Assembly: GCF_026151205.1 (NCBI RefSeq)
Contig: NC_087079.1
Span: forward strand, 11,770,635 to 11,834,634
DNA from: Bolinopsis microptera
Taxonomy: Eukaryota; Ctenophora; Tentaculata; Lobata; Bolinopsidae
Direction: 5' to 3'
Length of the DNA: 64,000 nucleotides
Shown here: in pieces, positions 1 to 10,964 of the stretch
How positions within the stretch are numbered: the stretch's first letter is position 1
Layout of the letters: each line of letters starts with the position of its first letter
The notes under the pieces: model-generated
Seen by the model: the letters and a program-made list of their open reading frames with translations, nothing else
What the model was told of the DNA's origin: nothing
Databases searched by the model: none
Position numbers and translations under genes: made by a program

Positions 1-125
1 AAGTTACTGTGGTAACAGTGTAGTATTGATTATAATCCATTAAGTTACCGTGGTAACAGTGTAGTATTGATTATAATCCATTAAGTTACTGTGGTAACAG
101 TGTAGTATTGATTATAACCCATTAA
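1..125. repeat. 41-bp tandem repeat, three copies
   Basis: Three nearly identical 41-bp units start at positions 1, 42 and 83. They share the core GTTACTGTGGTAACAGTG, itself an interrupted palindrome (GTTAC..GTAAC). An inverted relative (ACTGTTACCATAGTAACAGT) lies at about 178-198. The array is cut by the window edge, so its true length is unknown. No coding potential is seen in 1-400. Confidence 0.85.
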
Positions 126-402
126 GTAGCTAAGAAGTTTAGCTTGGTATAATTAATTAATTAAGACTGCACTACTACACTGTTACCATAGTAACAGTGT
201 AGTATTGTTCGTATAGTGACCAGGTGTTTAAACTCCACGTGTCCTAATGGCTAATACGCAGGAACTATTTAAGATGGTCACTGTGTGAGCCTATCAGTGT
301 AGGTATTGTGTTCAGTTGAAATAATAATCCAGGGTTTCAGAAACTTGTTGACTATTTTATAGAGTGTTGAGATTATGATTGTGAAATTGATGGTGTACCC
401 AA

Positions 403-3400
403 TTACAAAAAATACAATAAATCTATCAGTATCTGGAAAGAAAATTAAAGAAGAGTTTTGTCCTAATTGTCAATGACCTGGACAGTTATAGCCATGAGTA
501 CCATGAAGGCACACTACTATTACTACTGACCTGAACAGTAGCAATGAGTACCATGAAGGCACACTACTATCACTACTGACCTGGACAGTAGCCATGAGTA
601 CCATGAAGGCACACTACTATCACTACTGACCTGGATCGGACAGTAGCCATGAGTACCATGAAGGCACACTACTATTACTACTGACCTGGACTGTAGCCAT
701 GAGTACCATGAAGGCACACTACTATCACTACTGACCTGGACTGTAGCCATGAGTACCATGAAGGCACACTACTATCACTACTGACCTGGACAGTAGCCAT
801 GAGTACCATGAAGGCACACTACTATTACTACTGACCTGGACAGTAGCCATGAGTACCATGAAGGCACACTACTATTACTACTGACCTGGACAGTAGCCAT
901 GAGTACCATGAAGGCACACTACTATTACTACTGACCTGGACAGTAGCCATGAGTACCATGAAGGCACACTACTATCACTACTGACCTGGACAGTAGCCAT
1001 GAGTACCATGAAGGCACACTACTATCACTACTGACCTGGACAGTAGCCATGAGTACCATGAAGGCACACTGTACCATACTCCACCGGTCCACCCTTATCT
1101 TATTACTGTTCTGTATCTTCTGGTCTTTGTTTCTCTGAGCTTTACTGAGTTGGAGTTGAACTTGAGTCTTGAAAAGCTGACTCTTTATGTTATCTACTTG
1201 TTTCTGAAGGGATAAAAGCGTATTGGTAAATCATTTACAACGTTTGAAAATTAAGTTACTAACATGGAGAGATGTGAAAATCGCGTAAAGTGAAGCAAGT
1301 TACTAACATGGAGAGATGCGAATCCCGCGTGAAGTGAAGCAAGTTACTAACATGGAGAGATGTGAATCCCGCGTGAAGTGAAGCAAGTTACTAACATGGA
1401 GAGATGTGAATCCCGCGTGAAGTGAAGCAAGTTATTAACATGGAGAGATGTGAATCCCGCTTGAAGTGAAGCAAGTTACTTACATGGAGAGATGTGAATC
1501 CCGCGTGAAGTGAAGCAAGTTATTAACATGGAGAGATGTGAATCCCGAGTGAAGTGAAGCAAGTTACTAACATGGAGAGATGTGAATCCCGCGTGAAGTG
1601 AAGCAAGTTATTAACATGGAGAGATGTGAATCCCGAGTGAAGTGAAGCAAGTTACTAACATGGAGAGATGTGAATCCCGCGTGAAATGAAGCAAGTTACT
1701 TACATGGAGAGATGTGAATCCCGTGTAAAGTGAAGCAAGTTATTAACATGGAGAGATGTGAATCCCGAGTGAAGTGAAGCAAGTTACTAACATGGAGAGA
1801 TGTGAATCCCGCGTGAAGTAAAGCAAGTTATTAACATGGAGAGATGTGAATCCCGAGTGAAGTGAAGCAAGTTACTAACATGGAGAGATGTGAATGCCGT
1901 GTAAAGTGAAGCAAGTTATTAACATGGAGAGATGTGAATCCCGAGTGAAGTGAAGCAAGTTACTTACATGGAGAGATGTGAATCCCGTGTAAAGTGAAGC
2001 AAGTTACTAACATGGAGAGATGTGAATCCCGAGTGAAGTGAAGCAAGTTACTAACATGGAGAGATGTGAATCCCGCTTGAAGTGAAGCAAGTTACTTACA
2101 TGGAGAGATGTGAATCCCGCGTGAAGTGAAGCACCCTCTTCTGCTGCTTTGTCATCTGTGTACACTCCGTCATCAACATAAACATCCATGAAGACTGTTT
2201 TACTCGTCAACTTGCTGTAATAGGGTCCTTATCAAGTCATAATATAGAAAATTTGGTCTTGTTGCGGCCAATCACCTGTTGTTATGGGGTCAAGTAGAGA
2301 ATTCACCGTGGCCTGGGTGACTGAGGCCACGACAGTTTACTCGCAGTGTTATGTATTAATGCTTTTCATACAAAGTTACAACAACGTCTTCATGTTATGT
2401 ATCCTGGGTTTGGACAGTATATTACCCGCTTAAAATATTTCCATCGCGTTACATAATACTCAATAAATGTAATAGATTTGTAGTGTTTTAATTAGTTTAA
2501 ATACACTGCACAATGCACATATCATAAATAACACTGTAAGCTGTCGTGGCCTGGGTGACTGATGTTAAAATTATATATGTATTATATAAATTTAAATAAT
2601 ACCTGAATTTGTTACTAAAGCAGAACTTGTAGACCCCACTCTCTTTAACAGTAAAGGTATGTGTTCCGTATGACTCGCGGCGGTTTATTGCTATACGCTT
2701 CAGCGAAGAGTCGTATGCTTGAAAGTCAATGTCTAAATCTCCTCCATCTACAACCTGACACATATTAATTATTAATTATATAGAGGCCATAATATCTAAC
2801 CAGCTACAGAGTACAAATTCAGTGATCGACCGAGTCCTTGGTTTTACCGATGAATGACGATTTTTCCTCGGCCTCGGCCTTGGTCAGAAGAATCATTCCT
2901 CGGTTCGCCTCGGCCTCGGTAAAAAATCGAGTTGCCATTCCACGGCCTCGGCAAAATCTGAAGATTTAACCGAGGATTTGACCGAGGAGTCAGAAACCTG
3001 GTTAACTAACGTCTTTTTGTGATAACTCGCCTTCATCCCAGGCAAAATATATTGAAATGAAAATGTACATGTACTTATTATGTATTATGTAATATAATGT
3101 TTAAGTTATGACTGATACGTCCATACTTACATAAACGGCAATCCTGAGAAATTCTACCTCATTCTACATCCTAATCGTTAGCGAAATATCTGATACAATT
3201 AATACTTTTTTCCTCGGCCTCGGTTGAAAAAATAAAACCTCGGTTCTCCTCGGCCTCGGTTAAATTACAATATGCCTTCCTCGGCCTCGGCCGCAAATCC
3301 TACCCTCGGTCGATCACTGAGTACAATATTAACAATATGTTGAGGCAGAGTTACCATATTGTCCTGTGAACACATGTTTTGTTAACAATATGATTCGATT

Positions 3401-3601
3401 AAAGCTGATTTCAATTCTACACAGCTTTCATATTCTTACCTGAAAGTCCATCTCGATCTCATGATTCTCTTGAACATCCTCATAAAAACACTGTTCCTTT
3501 CTAGCAGGAACTTGGAAGGTGAGTGCTGTTTCCAGAGAGGCGCTGGTTAATGTCAGGATGTAAGACACCACTATCAAATTAGCCACTGTAATTGTCATCA
3601 T
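403..3601 (-). CDS. p24/TMED-family cargo receptor (EMP24/GP25L), five exons
   Basis: Exons on the minus strand are 3440-3601, 2603-2754, 2100-2214, 1036-1203 and 403-432. All introns are GT..AG and the phases agree (0, 2, 0, 0), giving about 208 residues; p24 proteins usually have 200-230. Exon 1 starts at ATG 3599-3601 and encodes a hydrophobic signal peptide followed by the start of a GOLD domain with the first conserved Cys (EQCFYED). Exon 2 carries the family signature VVDGGDLDIDF and the second Cys (YKFCFSNKF). Exon 3 ends the GOLD domain (KTVFMDVYVDDG). Exon 4 is the coiled-coil stalk and the start of the membrane segment (VDRWSMVQCAFMVLM), as in TMED1/5. Proteins of this family cycle between ER and Golgi and sort cargo into COPI and COPII vesicles. 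Exon 5 is a very short tail (ILIDLLYFL, stop) lacking the usual FF/KK sorting signals, so it is the least certain part. Two minisatellites touch exons 3 and 4. Confidence 0.88.
476..1072. repeat. 50-bp minisatellite spanning the exon 4 / intron 4 junction
   Basis: About twelve 50-bp units. Read on the minus strand, each unit contains the last 36 nt of exon 4 of the p24 gene, then CAG|GTCAGT and a short stretch of intron. The genuine junction is the copy at 1036. The array fills most of intron 4 (433-1035), so it presents about eleven extra copies of the same 5' splice site. One unit carries a 5-bp insertion near 635. Confidence 0.93.
1248..2132. repeat. 44-bp minisatellite spanning the exon 3 / intron 3 junction
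   Basis: About twenty 44-bp units fill intron 3 (1204-2099) of the p24 gene. Read on the minus strand, each unit contains a copy of the last 33 nt of exon 3 followed by CAT|GTwAGT. Four copies, including the one used as the exon 3 donor (2099), read GTAAGT; the others read GTTAGT. Units differ by a few substitutions (for example CGCGTG, CGAGTG, CGTGTA). Confidence 0.93.
2820..3319. mobile_element. Non-autonomous TIR element with internal CCTCGG repeats, in p24 intron 1
   Basis: A 500-bp element is bounded by inverted termini CAGTGATCGACCGAG and CTCGGTCGATCACTG. The flanks are similar but not identical (AGTACAAATT left, AGTACAATATT right), suggesting a decayed 8-bp duplication. The interior holds many GGCCTCGG / CCGAGG motifs near both ends and an AT-rich middle. 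The CAG..CTG ends and the flank length resemble hAT elements; no transposase is encoded. Confidence 0.7.
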
Positions 3602-3734
3602 CTCCTGCGCCTTCCCTAGTCACCATTTATTCATTATTCTCACAGTTTCTTATTATTAAATCAGCAATATTTCGTGGCACTTTCAGTAAACGTTAAAGTG
3701 CAGTAAAATGCAGAGTAAGGATATAGCTATATAG

Positions 3735-4389
3735 TATATATATATATATATATATAATAACATCTATAAACAAAAGAGCACCTAAAGAGGCTCAGCAAAG
3801 TGCTGGCCTATTTACGCTTACAAAGACTCATTCGTTCAATATGTCTCAAAGTAAATAAACTCCTCCATCCTACTCTATCTCTTGCTAAGTTCACTAAGTT
3901 GGTAAAATCATCTTCATTTTTCAAATAAATTTGTCTCTTAAATAGGTCCTTTTTCACAATAATATCATACAAATTAGTCCTGTGTCTACCCACTCGTCCC
4001 TTTAGTGTTTGACATCCTAGTGTAGCAAATAACAGAGACTGGTATGCAGGCGTGTCGTTGTAACTGCGTAGAACATGACCTAGCATTGTCCACCGTGCCT
4101 TTTCCACTCTCTCGGAAAGGGGCCTGGTCTGGGTACGAGCGTAGAGGGCCTTGTTAGATATTGAGCTATAATAGATGTGTAGGATGCGCTTGAGGTGCTT
4201 CCTCTGAACAACATCTACAGACTCTAGAACATGCTGAGGTACGGCCCAGCAGCAGCAGTTGTACAGGAGCACTGATACTACTAGTGAGTCGTAGAGTTTG
4301 ATCTTTCTCTTCTCAGTTATCTGACTCCTCTCTGATCCCTGGCACCACAGCTTGTCAAATGACCAGAAGGCAGAGTTAGCTTTATTTAT
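3735..4389 (-). mobile_element. 5'-truncated LINE: C-terminal part of a non-LTR retrotransposon ORF2
   Basis: One open frame runs on the minus strand from about 4389 to 3808 (roughly 190 codons). It contains motifs typical of the C-terminal region downstream of the reverse transcriptase in many LINEs: a Cys/Trp segment (LLYNCCCWAVP), a KHLKRIL block, SNKALYARTQTRPLSERV, RWTMLGHVLR, KGRVGRHRT and DRVGWRSLF. It ends in a TA-rich tail (3735-3765) on the 3' side, as LINE insertions often do. The catalytic reverse transcriptase is missing, so it is a dead 5'-truncated copy. The intact frame suggests a fairly recent insertion. Confidence 0.82.
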
Positions 4390-5461
4390 TCTATATTAGT
4401 AACATCCTGCTCTGATCCAAGCTTAGTACCAAGAAGCGTCTCGTTTCTCCACTCCTCTTTTCCTCTTTTCCTCTTAGTTCATTATCCCACTCGTCACAGG
4501 CACCAACTTCTTCTAAATACACTCTGGTAAACTTTGTCTTTGTGTAGCTATATAGTATAGTATAATAATATAGTACTACACTACGTTTCAATAAAATATA
4601 TAATATAATTATCATTCCAGCCTATATTGTATTTTTTGGGCAGTCAAATTATCAAATTTGTGAATCATTTATTAATAAAATAAAATTTACATGTCAGTTC
4701 AATAATAACGCAGTTAAAGTTTTATTAAAAGTTTAATTAAAGTTTAATTAAAAGTTTGTTATTGTGAGTACACAATGACTTAGTATCAGAGGAATTTAAT
4801 TCTCCCTTTGAATCAATCAAGCTAGATGATTTGTTGTAAATACTGAGATCAAACTATCAATTTACAGGCTATTGTCAAACATGTTGCAAGGCGTCATCTT
4901 CAGTGACATAAGCCTAAAAATTTTAAAAAGTTAGTAAAACCCAAAATTCCTTTAAAAATCTGAACACTCTTAAAACGGTTTTATAATTAAAATTAAGATG
5001 TTAGGAGTAAGGGAAGGCCAAAAGGATTTATAGTGTTTATTCCTAATATAATAGTTTATTCCTAATATAATAGTTTATTCCTAATATAATAGTATCTTCC
5101 TAATATAATCATAATAACTTATAATATAAGGGTCACACTTATATCCTAAAATATATAATCAAAAAAAAGTTACACAGATACCATATTACACTTAACTAAC
5201 AATCTAGTAAAACTCTAGGAACTGTAAACATCTAACTATTAAATTTTTTTGTCGTTTAATCCATGATAAAATGTCGTTTTCATTATTTATTGCTATCAAT
5301 ATTAAGAATCACCTTTTAATTCATCAATGACTTTACAGACATTATGCTTGTTGATCGAATCTCACAATTGATATAAATTAGATTCGACAAAATCAGAAAA
5401 AAGTGAATCAAGTAAAAATCAAATAACAAGTTAATTAACAGTACAAAATGTTAGTTTAAAT
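4390..5461. other. Intergenic, no gene seen
   Basis: AT-rich sequence between the LINE copy and the hydrolase gene. A 19-bp repeat (TTTATTCCTAATATAATAG, four copies, the last degenerate) lies at about 5037-5110. The 3' UTR of the hydrolase gene probably falls in 5200-5461; a minus-strand AATAAA occurs near 5286. Confidence 0.6.
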
Positions 5462-6634
5462 TTAACCAAAGTTTTTAACCAATATATCTGAACATTCCAC
5501 CATAACCTCATCAATGAAGTTAGTGGCAGGAAACAAGTGCTTGACATAAGAGCAATGTCCACCACAAGCAAATAACCAGAAGCACATGTTAGGGTCCTTC
5601 TCCATAACCTCAATATCATCTAAATCTATCGGAGCAGTGGGATCATCATCAGCATTGATAACAATCAATGGCTTAGACAAAGGCGAGTTTTCAATCCTCT
5701 TATGAGGAGAAGTTTTGTTCCTAAAATCAATTTCATCTGTAAATGCACCATCTGCCAAGGGATTGAGGCCAATCTTTTGAAGTTGAATCAAATCGTACGG
5801 GTGTTCCATTGATAATGAGGTCAAACCTGCAAATCTTTCTTTACCAATTTTTTCATAAACTTGTTTTGTAAACTCTTCATTACCTTTCCTTCCAGATATT
5901 AACAGATTTTTTGTATATTTAGCCCATGGTTTTACATAAAGGGAGTAATAGGGTTCCACCATCAGTTTTTTGTCGGCTGAATCTGCATTCCATTGAACAC
6001 TGTGGACTACCCCTCCAACAACATTGTCATCTACTTCTGCACATGTCAAATAATCTACAATACAATAGCCTCCAAAACAATCCCCTGTTAGAATAATTGG
6101 TCGACCTTTAAATGTCTTGTTCATGTACGAAACTATAGCACCAACTTCATTAAATTTTCCGTAAGGCATGCTAATCTGAGGGGTCCTGAATGGTGTATTG
6201 CATCTGCCTCTATAATTGCACATATAAATGTCTGGATATCCTGCATTCAAGTATGATGAGCACAGAGTCTGTACTTTAGTTGAGTAAGTATTCTCGTTCC
6301 CTCCTGGAAACATCAAAATGATGGGTTTACTGGTATTAGTATTGAAATCGTTACTGGATGTGTCTTCAAGCTCCATCCTATCTATTCCAACTGCTCCACC
6401 GTCATAAAGTTCTATGGTTGTCCTTGTAGTTTTCAAGTTTGGTGATTTCTCATATTTGGTTCGAAAGGCAAATGCAAAGAGTGGATTTAAGGCAGGTAAT
6501 GGTGTTTTGACCAGCTTTTTAGCAAATCTGGACTGGTCCCTGACAGCACTTGCTAGGGATCCTTTTCCAAATATTTCTGGAACAGCCCAGCGCTTTAGAA
6601 GGGAATGTGTTTTCTGAAAAGTAACTCTTGACAT
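5462..6634 (-). CDS. Alpha/beta hydrolase, ABHD1/2/3 (YheT) family, Cys at the nucleophile position
   Basis: Single uninterrupted frame of 390 residues from ATG 6632-6634; upstream in-frame codons lack another ATG. ABHD1/2/3 relatives are usually 350-420 residues, membrane-associated lipid or ester hydrolases. Visible fold landmarks are an oxyanion-side strand and loop IILMFPGGNENTYS (residues about 105-118), an NYRGRCNTP segment (140-148, matching the family's N-x-RG-x-S/C region), the nucleophile elbow GDCFGG (184-189), the acid loop VINADDDPTAP (325-335) and the histidine loop CGGHCSY (357-363). The nucleophile position of the GxSxGG motif is Cys186 (codon TGT) rather than Ser. Asp330 or a neighbour and His360 complete the expected triad. 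There is no N-terminal membrane helix as strong as in vertebrate ABHD1-3. It has no introns, unlike the other genes here, so a retrocopy origin is possible, although the frame is intact. Confidence 0.88.
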   Translation of the reverse strand: MSRVTFQKTHSLLKRWAVPEIFGKGSLASAVRDQSRFAKKLVKTPLPALNPLFAFAFRTKYEKSPNLKTTRTTIELYDGGAVGIDRMELEDTSSNDFNTNTSKPIILMFPGGNENTYSTKVQTLCSSYLNAGYPDIYMCNYRGRCNTPFRTPQISMPYGKFNEVGAIVSYMNKTFKGRPIILTGDCFGGYCIVDYLTCAEVDDNVVGGVVHSVQWNADSADKKLMVEPYYSLYVKPWAKYTKNLLISGRKGNEEFTKQVYEKIGKERFAGLTSLSMEHPYDLIQLQKIGLNPLADGAFTDEIDFRNKTSPHKRIENSPLSKPLIVINADDDPTAPIDLDDIEVMEKDPNMCFWLFACGGHCSYVKHLFPATNFIDEVMVECSDILVKNFG

Positions 6635-7406
6635 CAAGTGCAATCAACCTAAAGGACGGTATTGGATCAACAAATTTCAAACATTGTCAATTAATAACTA
6701 TCAATTTGATTAATTAAGACATCTGAATAGTCTAATTTAACACAGCTGTACACGATCAAGACCTAATAACACAAGTCAGAAATGAGTTTTGTTAATTTTA
6801 AATGCTATCACGGTTCAAAAAATATACACATAATATCACAATAACCAGCTATATAAGTGTCACTAAAAAGTATTCAAACAATATACACATAATATCACAA
6901 TAACCACTAACCAGCTATATAAGTGTCACTAAAATGAATTTTGAGTGTCATGACACTTTTGACAGTGAAAGTGAAATGGCTAGTAACTAGAAAGTGTTCC
7001 TCAGCAATGCCTTCACTCTTAACTGCCTCTGTTAGGAAAATCCAGTAGTTCGTTAATGTGTCATAACATTGTAACAAGGCAGTGCCAGTTTAATCTTGAA
7101 AAAGCTTATAAAAAACTCAATTTTGTGACTTTCCTGTTCAAAACTCAGAATATGTCTCGAAACTATTCAAATAATATGTTGAATTTGGTTGGACTACTTC
7201 AACTGAGCCAAAAATGAGGAAATGGTCATTGATTTGGCAAAATTTTGAGTTTAGACGCAAAGAGGTTGTACATGGCACATACTTTGGATATGCTTGTGAA
7301 TCAACTATATAATAATAACAACTTTCAAGAAACGTTGGTCTGTTATGATTTAACCTCGGAAAAACCTATTGTGGGAAATAAATATTCAAACAATCTTAAA
7401 CAATAA
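6635..7406. other. Upstream region of the hydrolase gene; short duplication
   Basis: No gene is seen. A stretch of about 50 bp with ATATACACATAATATCACA is present twice (about 6820-6870 and 6880-6935), a direct duplication. The minus-strand promoter of the hydrolase gene should lie in 6640-6900, but no clear motif stands out. Confidence 0.5.
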
Positions 7407-7473
7407 TCTGTCTGTCAGTCAGTCAGTCAGTCTGTCTGTCTGTCAGTCTGTCAGTCTGTCAGTCTGTCAGTCT

Positions 7474-7504
<31 letters not shown>

Positions 7505-7856
7505 AGTCAGTCAGTCAGTCAGTCAGTCAGTCAGTCAGTCAGTCAGTCAGTCAGTCAGTCAGTCAGTCAGTCAGTCAGTCAGTCAGTCAGTCAGTCAGTC
7601 AGTCAGTCAGTCAGTCAGTCAGTCAGTCAGTCAGTCAGTCAGTCAGTCAGTCAGTCAGTCAGTCAGTCAGTCAGTCAGTCAGTCAGTCAGTCAGTCAGTC
7701 AGTCAGTCAGTCAGTCAGTCAGTCAGTCAGTCAGTCAGTCAGTCAGTCTGAAGTCAGTCAGTCAGTCAATCAGTCAGTCAGTCAGTCAGTCAGTCAGTCA
7801 GTCAGTCAGTCAGTCAGTCAGTCAGTCAGTCAGTCAGTCAGTCTGTCTGTCTGTCA

Positions 7857-7894
<38 letters not shown>

Positions 7895-8533
7895 AATTTC
7901 CGACGGCTTAATCAAGAAAACGGTAAGAGTTACGGGGCTGGTTTTTTCGGTATAGTGCCTACAAAACTATGAGGAGCCAAATGGTAAAGGTTTTTTAAGT
8001 CGGTTGGTGATAAGTGGTTTAATTGATGGTTTTGTACCACAAATATTACATAAAATGGCTCACATTTTCTCCCTCCTCGCTCTCTCTCCCATTACTGCAT
8101 ATTATGTAGCGTTGGTACATGTATCATAATTACACTGTCATGAATACTATAAGCTTTTTAGAGGATGGAGCGCTAATAGCAGTCTGTTTGGACTGTAGAG
8201 AGAGTTCATACTTTCATGTAATGCATGTTTTCAAATATATTAGGCGGGTGTGGTGCGGAGTTAATAAGGGTTAATTTCTAAAACGATTTAAATAAAAATG
8301 GAAAGCGGTTCAGGACGGGAGTGATGAGATGTAATAGTCGTGGTACAGGGTGTACGAACTTAATTATCCACGAGAAAGAACTAATTATGCAATAATGTTA
8401 AATACTATTGGATACGTGAGGGCACTCCAAATAGAATTGCTCACCCAATGCAGGTTTTGACTCAGCGGGTAAATACTCCTACCCTTTTTAACTGCAGCAG
8501 TGAAATCCCAGCCATTAGGGCTTGTTACACTTG
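7407..8533 (+). mobile_element. Non-autonomous Helitron copy A
   Basis: The 5' end reads A|TC followed by a GTCT/GTCA-rich tract. The body (about 7895-8050) matches copies at 17009, 28782 and 49330 (motif AAAACGGTAAGAGTTA). The 8150-8515 part matches the 49330 copy in reverse. The 3' end is decayed: GTTACACTTG|T stands where the better copy has GTTACACTAG|T. No Rep/helicase frame is present. Confidence 0.72.
7411..7894. repeat. (AGTC)n / (TGTC)n microsatellite, about 480 bp
   Basis: Nearly pure tetranucleotide repeat, AGTC in the centre and TGTC at both edges, with one AAGTC break near 7750. It sits just inside the 5' end of Helitron copy A, where the other copies also have short TGTC/TG tracts, so it probably expanded from the element's own sequence. 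Confidence 0.95.
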
Positions 8534-9385
8534 TATATATATAATAACACAACAAAAAAATGCACTTGCTGTAAATTTAAATCTAAATCTGATATTTTAA
8601 CTGCACTACCAATTTTCATCCCTCTTTCTCCTCTAAGAGCAATTATTATTCTTTTCCTGATAAATGTCATCGCCTCACTTTATCATGGACCTGATTTTCT
8701 AGATAGTTTATCAGCTAACTTCAGAAAAACCTATTGTGTGCCTGTATTTAGTAAAAAGCCACTTCAAAAATTACGAATTGAATTTGTTTACATTGCAGTA
8801 GCTAAACAGCAACAAATTATAGCTTTTTCAATCATAGGAAAAAATTTTTATTTACCACAAGACAATCAATACATAATGTTATATTCATAAATAAATTCAA
8901 ATTTCAATTTCAATCACATATACAGTACGCCGCGCACACAGCCACAATTTGCAATTGTTGAGAAATTCTTAGGTGCAGCTGTAGGCGCCGCGCACAGGAT
9001 CTACTTAATTGTTATCTTACAATTACATGTCGCATTTCTTAATTACTCGAGCCAAAATTTCAGAAGCAAAATAATTTAAAAGATATTTCCATGTCGTTTG
9101 CGCAGTACAGGCCGTGAGCACTCCAAAAACCGCGCGCTCATTATTTGTGATTGAGCGTGCGCCTCTGTGAACTTCAGTACCGCTCAAGCATGAAGTACTA
9201 AGCAGTACCTAGTTCTGCGTCAGGCGTAGACATTTGTAGCACACGTTTCATTCAACTAATCAATTATGTGACATGTAATTGTATTAAAGCAAAAAGAATA
9301 TTAATTTTAGTAATAATTGACGTAAACATATAATGTGTTTAAATATCTATAATCTAGCGAGTTACTAATACTATTAGTCCTATGC
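8534..9385. other. No gene recognised
   Basis: A 122-codon frame (8522-8890) has no recognisable motifs and AT-biased composition; I do not call it a gene. From 8930 on, short CG-rich words (CCGCGCAC, CGCGCGC) appear, a composition shared with 9100-10400, 13990-14100 and 15840-16210. Confidence 0.45.
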
Positions 9386-9625
9386 CGTCCAGAGGGCACC
9401 CGATACACTAGACACAATGCTCAAATAATTGATAGGTCGGATACTTCAACTTACATGAGTACCACTGTGCCCTGCTCGGATGCCTTCCGAAATAGCTTTT
9501 TTCATAGATCTATGCTGAAATGGAATAGTCTACCAGTATGTATCCGGCAGTCAGAGCGGATTTCTACTTTTAAGGCCAAACTGATCAAGTACCTCTGGGC
9601 TGCCGATACAGTCTGGCCAGATTAG
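9386..9625 (+). mobile_element. LINE 3' fragment: end of a non-LTR retrotransposon ORF2
   Basis: A single frame of about 79 codons ends at TAG 9623-9625. It carries the common end of LINE ORF2 proteins: TYMSTTVPCSDAFRNSFFHR, then MLKWNSLPVCIRQSERISTF and KAKLIKYLW. This matches the widespread pattern of a basic block, WNxLP, then FKxxLxxYL. The upstream reverse transcriptase is absent. It is a different LINE lineage from the copy at 3735-4389. Confidence 0.75.
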
Positions 9626-10964
9626 CTCATCAGTTGCAGTCTTATGAGTCTAAGAAATTTGTTTTTGTTGGTTACAATTCTGTCCGTCCAATTTCCTATC
9701 TGCTTGTCCTTTTCTTTTTTCTTATCAGTTGTGACGGAATTGTAATGAACAAAATCCTTATAATTATTGATGATATGTTTGATTACTTGTTAATGAATAA
9801 TGTTTGTCATTCAAATTTGGTAGACGGCCCCAACGTTAATGAGGCTCTTGCTATGTGTTGGTTCAGCCGAATTAATTATTATATAATCAAGTTTATTTTT
9901 CTCGTTAGTTATTTTACAAGCATCACCCGTTAAAGCACCACGCACCAACAATAATTCAATTCAGAAAACTATGGAAAATTACTTTGCAAAGGAGGAAACT
10001 TCAAGTGTAATTATTACTAAGAAGAAAAAGAAAAAGAAAATCTTCAATTCCAAATGAAGTCCTTTCTAATAGCCCACACCCGCTCATAAAGCATGTTTCA
10101 GTACTTCTTGGAATGGCTGACAAAGTCTTGATTCACAATGTCAAGTGGTTGCTCTAACCAGAGCCCTCTCGCTTGCAGTAGCGCGCGACCGCCGTATACA
10201 CATGGCTATGTGAATTCTACTTGTGAAACAAGCGCGTCACGCAGTACGCGTATACATTGACGGATGTTACTCGTCTAAATTTTTTCGAAGTAGCGCGCGC
10301 CGCTTTCTTCTCGAAATGTTATGGCACGAGCTACGAAGTAGCGCGCGCCGGGCCAGATCATTCACAATGGTCAAGCGTATACATGGCTATGTAAATGGTA
10401 ACGGAACCGATTGCATTATATTTAATAATTAAACGCATAATGCAAATGAATATTTTTGGTTTAATCACCAGAAACATTTCATAAATGTATATAATATGAG
10501 TTAGTAGTAGAAAGTATAACAATATAAATTGAGATTTTTTAAAAACAAATAGTGATTTTAACTTTGAGATAAACTGCTATATTATAATATTTTTGTACCA
10601 ATGTTCACCTAACTTAACGTCTCTCACTGACACCATCACCCGGCAACCAATTTTAAAGTAAAATTTATTAACGATCTGACTACAGACTGGCGGTCAACGT
10701 TCCCCGTATATGGTATAGTAGCTCAACGGAGGGGGTAATCAGGGCACGTGTTAATGAAAAATGTACGTGTCCTTCCACAATCCCTTCTGTTGGGTCACAC
10801 GTTATTGGGAACTGAGATCGCTATCGTGTAACTAGAAGCAGTATATGCAAAGTAACTTTGGTGATAGGTGATAGGCAATATGAAATTACACATCTTACTT
10901 TAACTTTATCCCGTCACCCATGGATTTATTAATTAACGGCTGGTGGTGGTGTCATCGTTCGTCG
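9626..10964. other. No gene recognised; CG-word-rich repeats
   Basis: The sequence alternates between AT-rich stretches and short blocks such as AGTAGCGCGCGCCG (10293, 10335) that recur within it. ORFs here (for example 10223-10432) run through these blocks and show no domain. It is probably decayed repeat. Confidence 0.45.

Noticed and set aside
523-759. 78-codon minus-strand ORF (MVLMATVQVSSDSS)
   Set aside because: It starts in genuine p24 exon 4 sequence but runs through the donor into repeat copies; the splice model explains it better.
474-2132. Regular arrays of 44- and 50-bp units considered as CRISPR arrays
   Set aside because: The units are tandem with no unique spacers, lie in introns of a eukaryotic gene and include exon sequence.
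7369-7896. 175-codon SQSV repeat ORF
   Set aside because: Tetranucleotide microsatellite within a Helitron copy.
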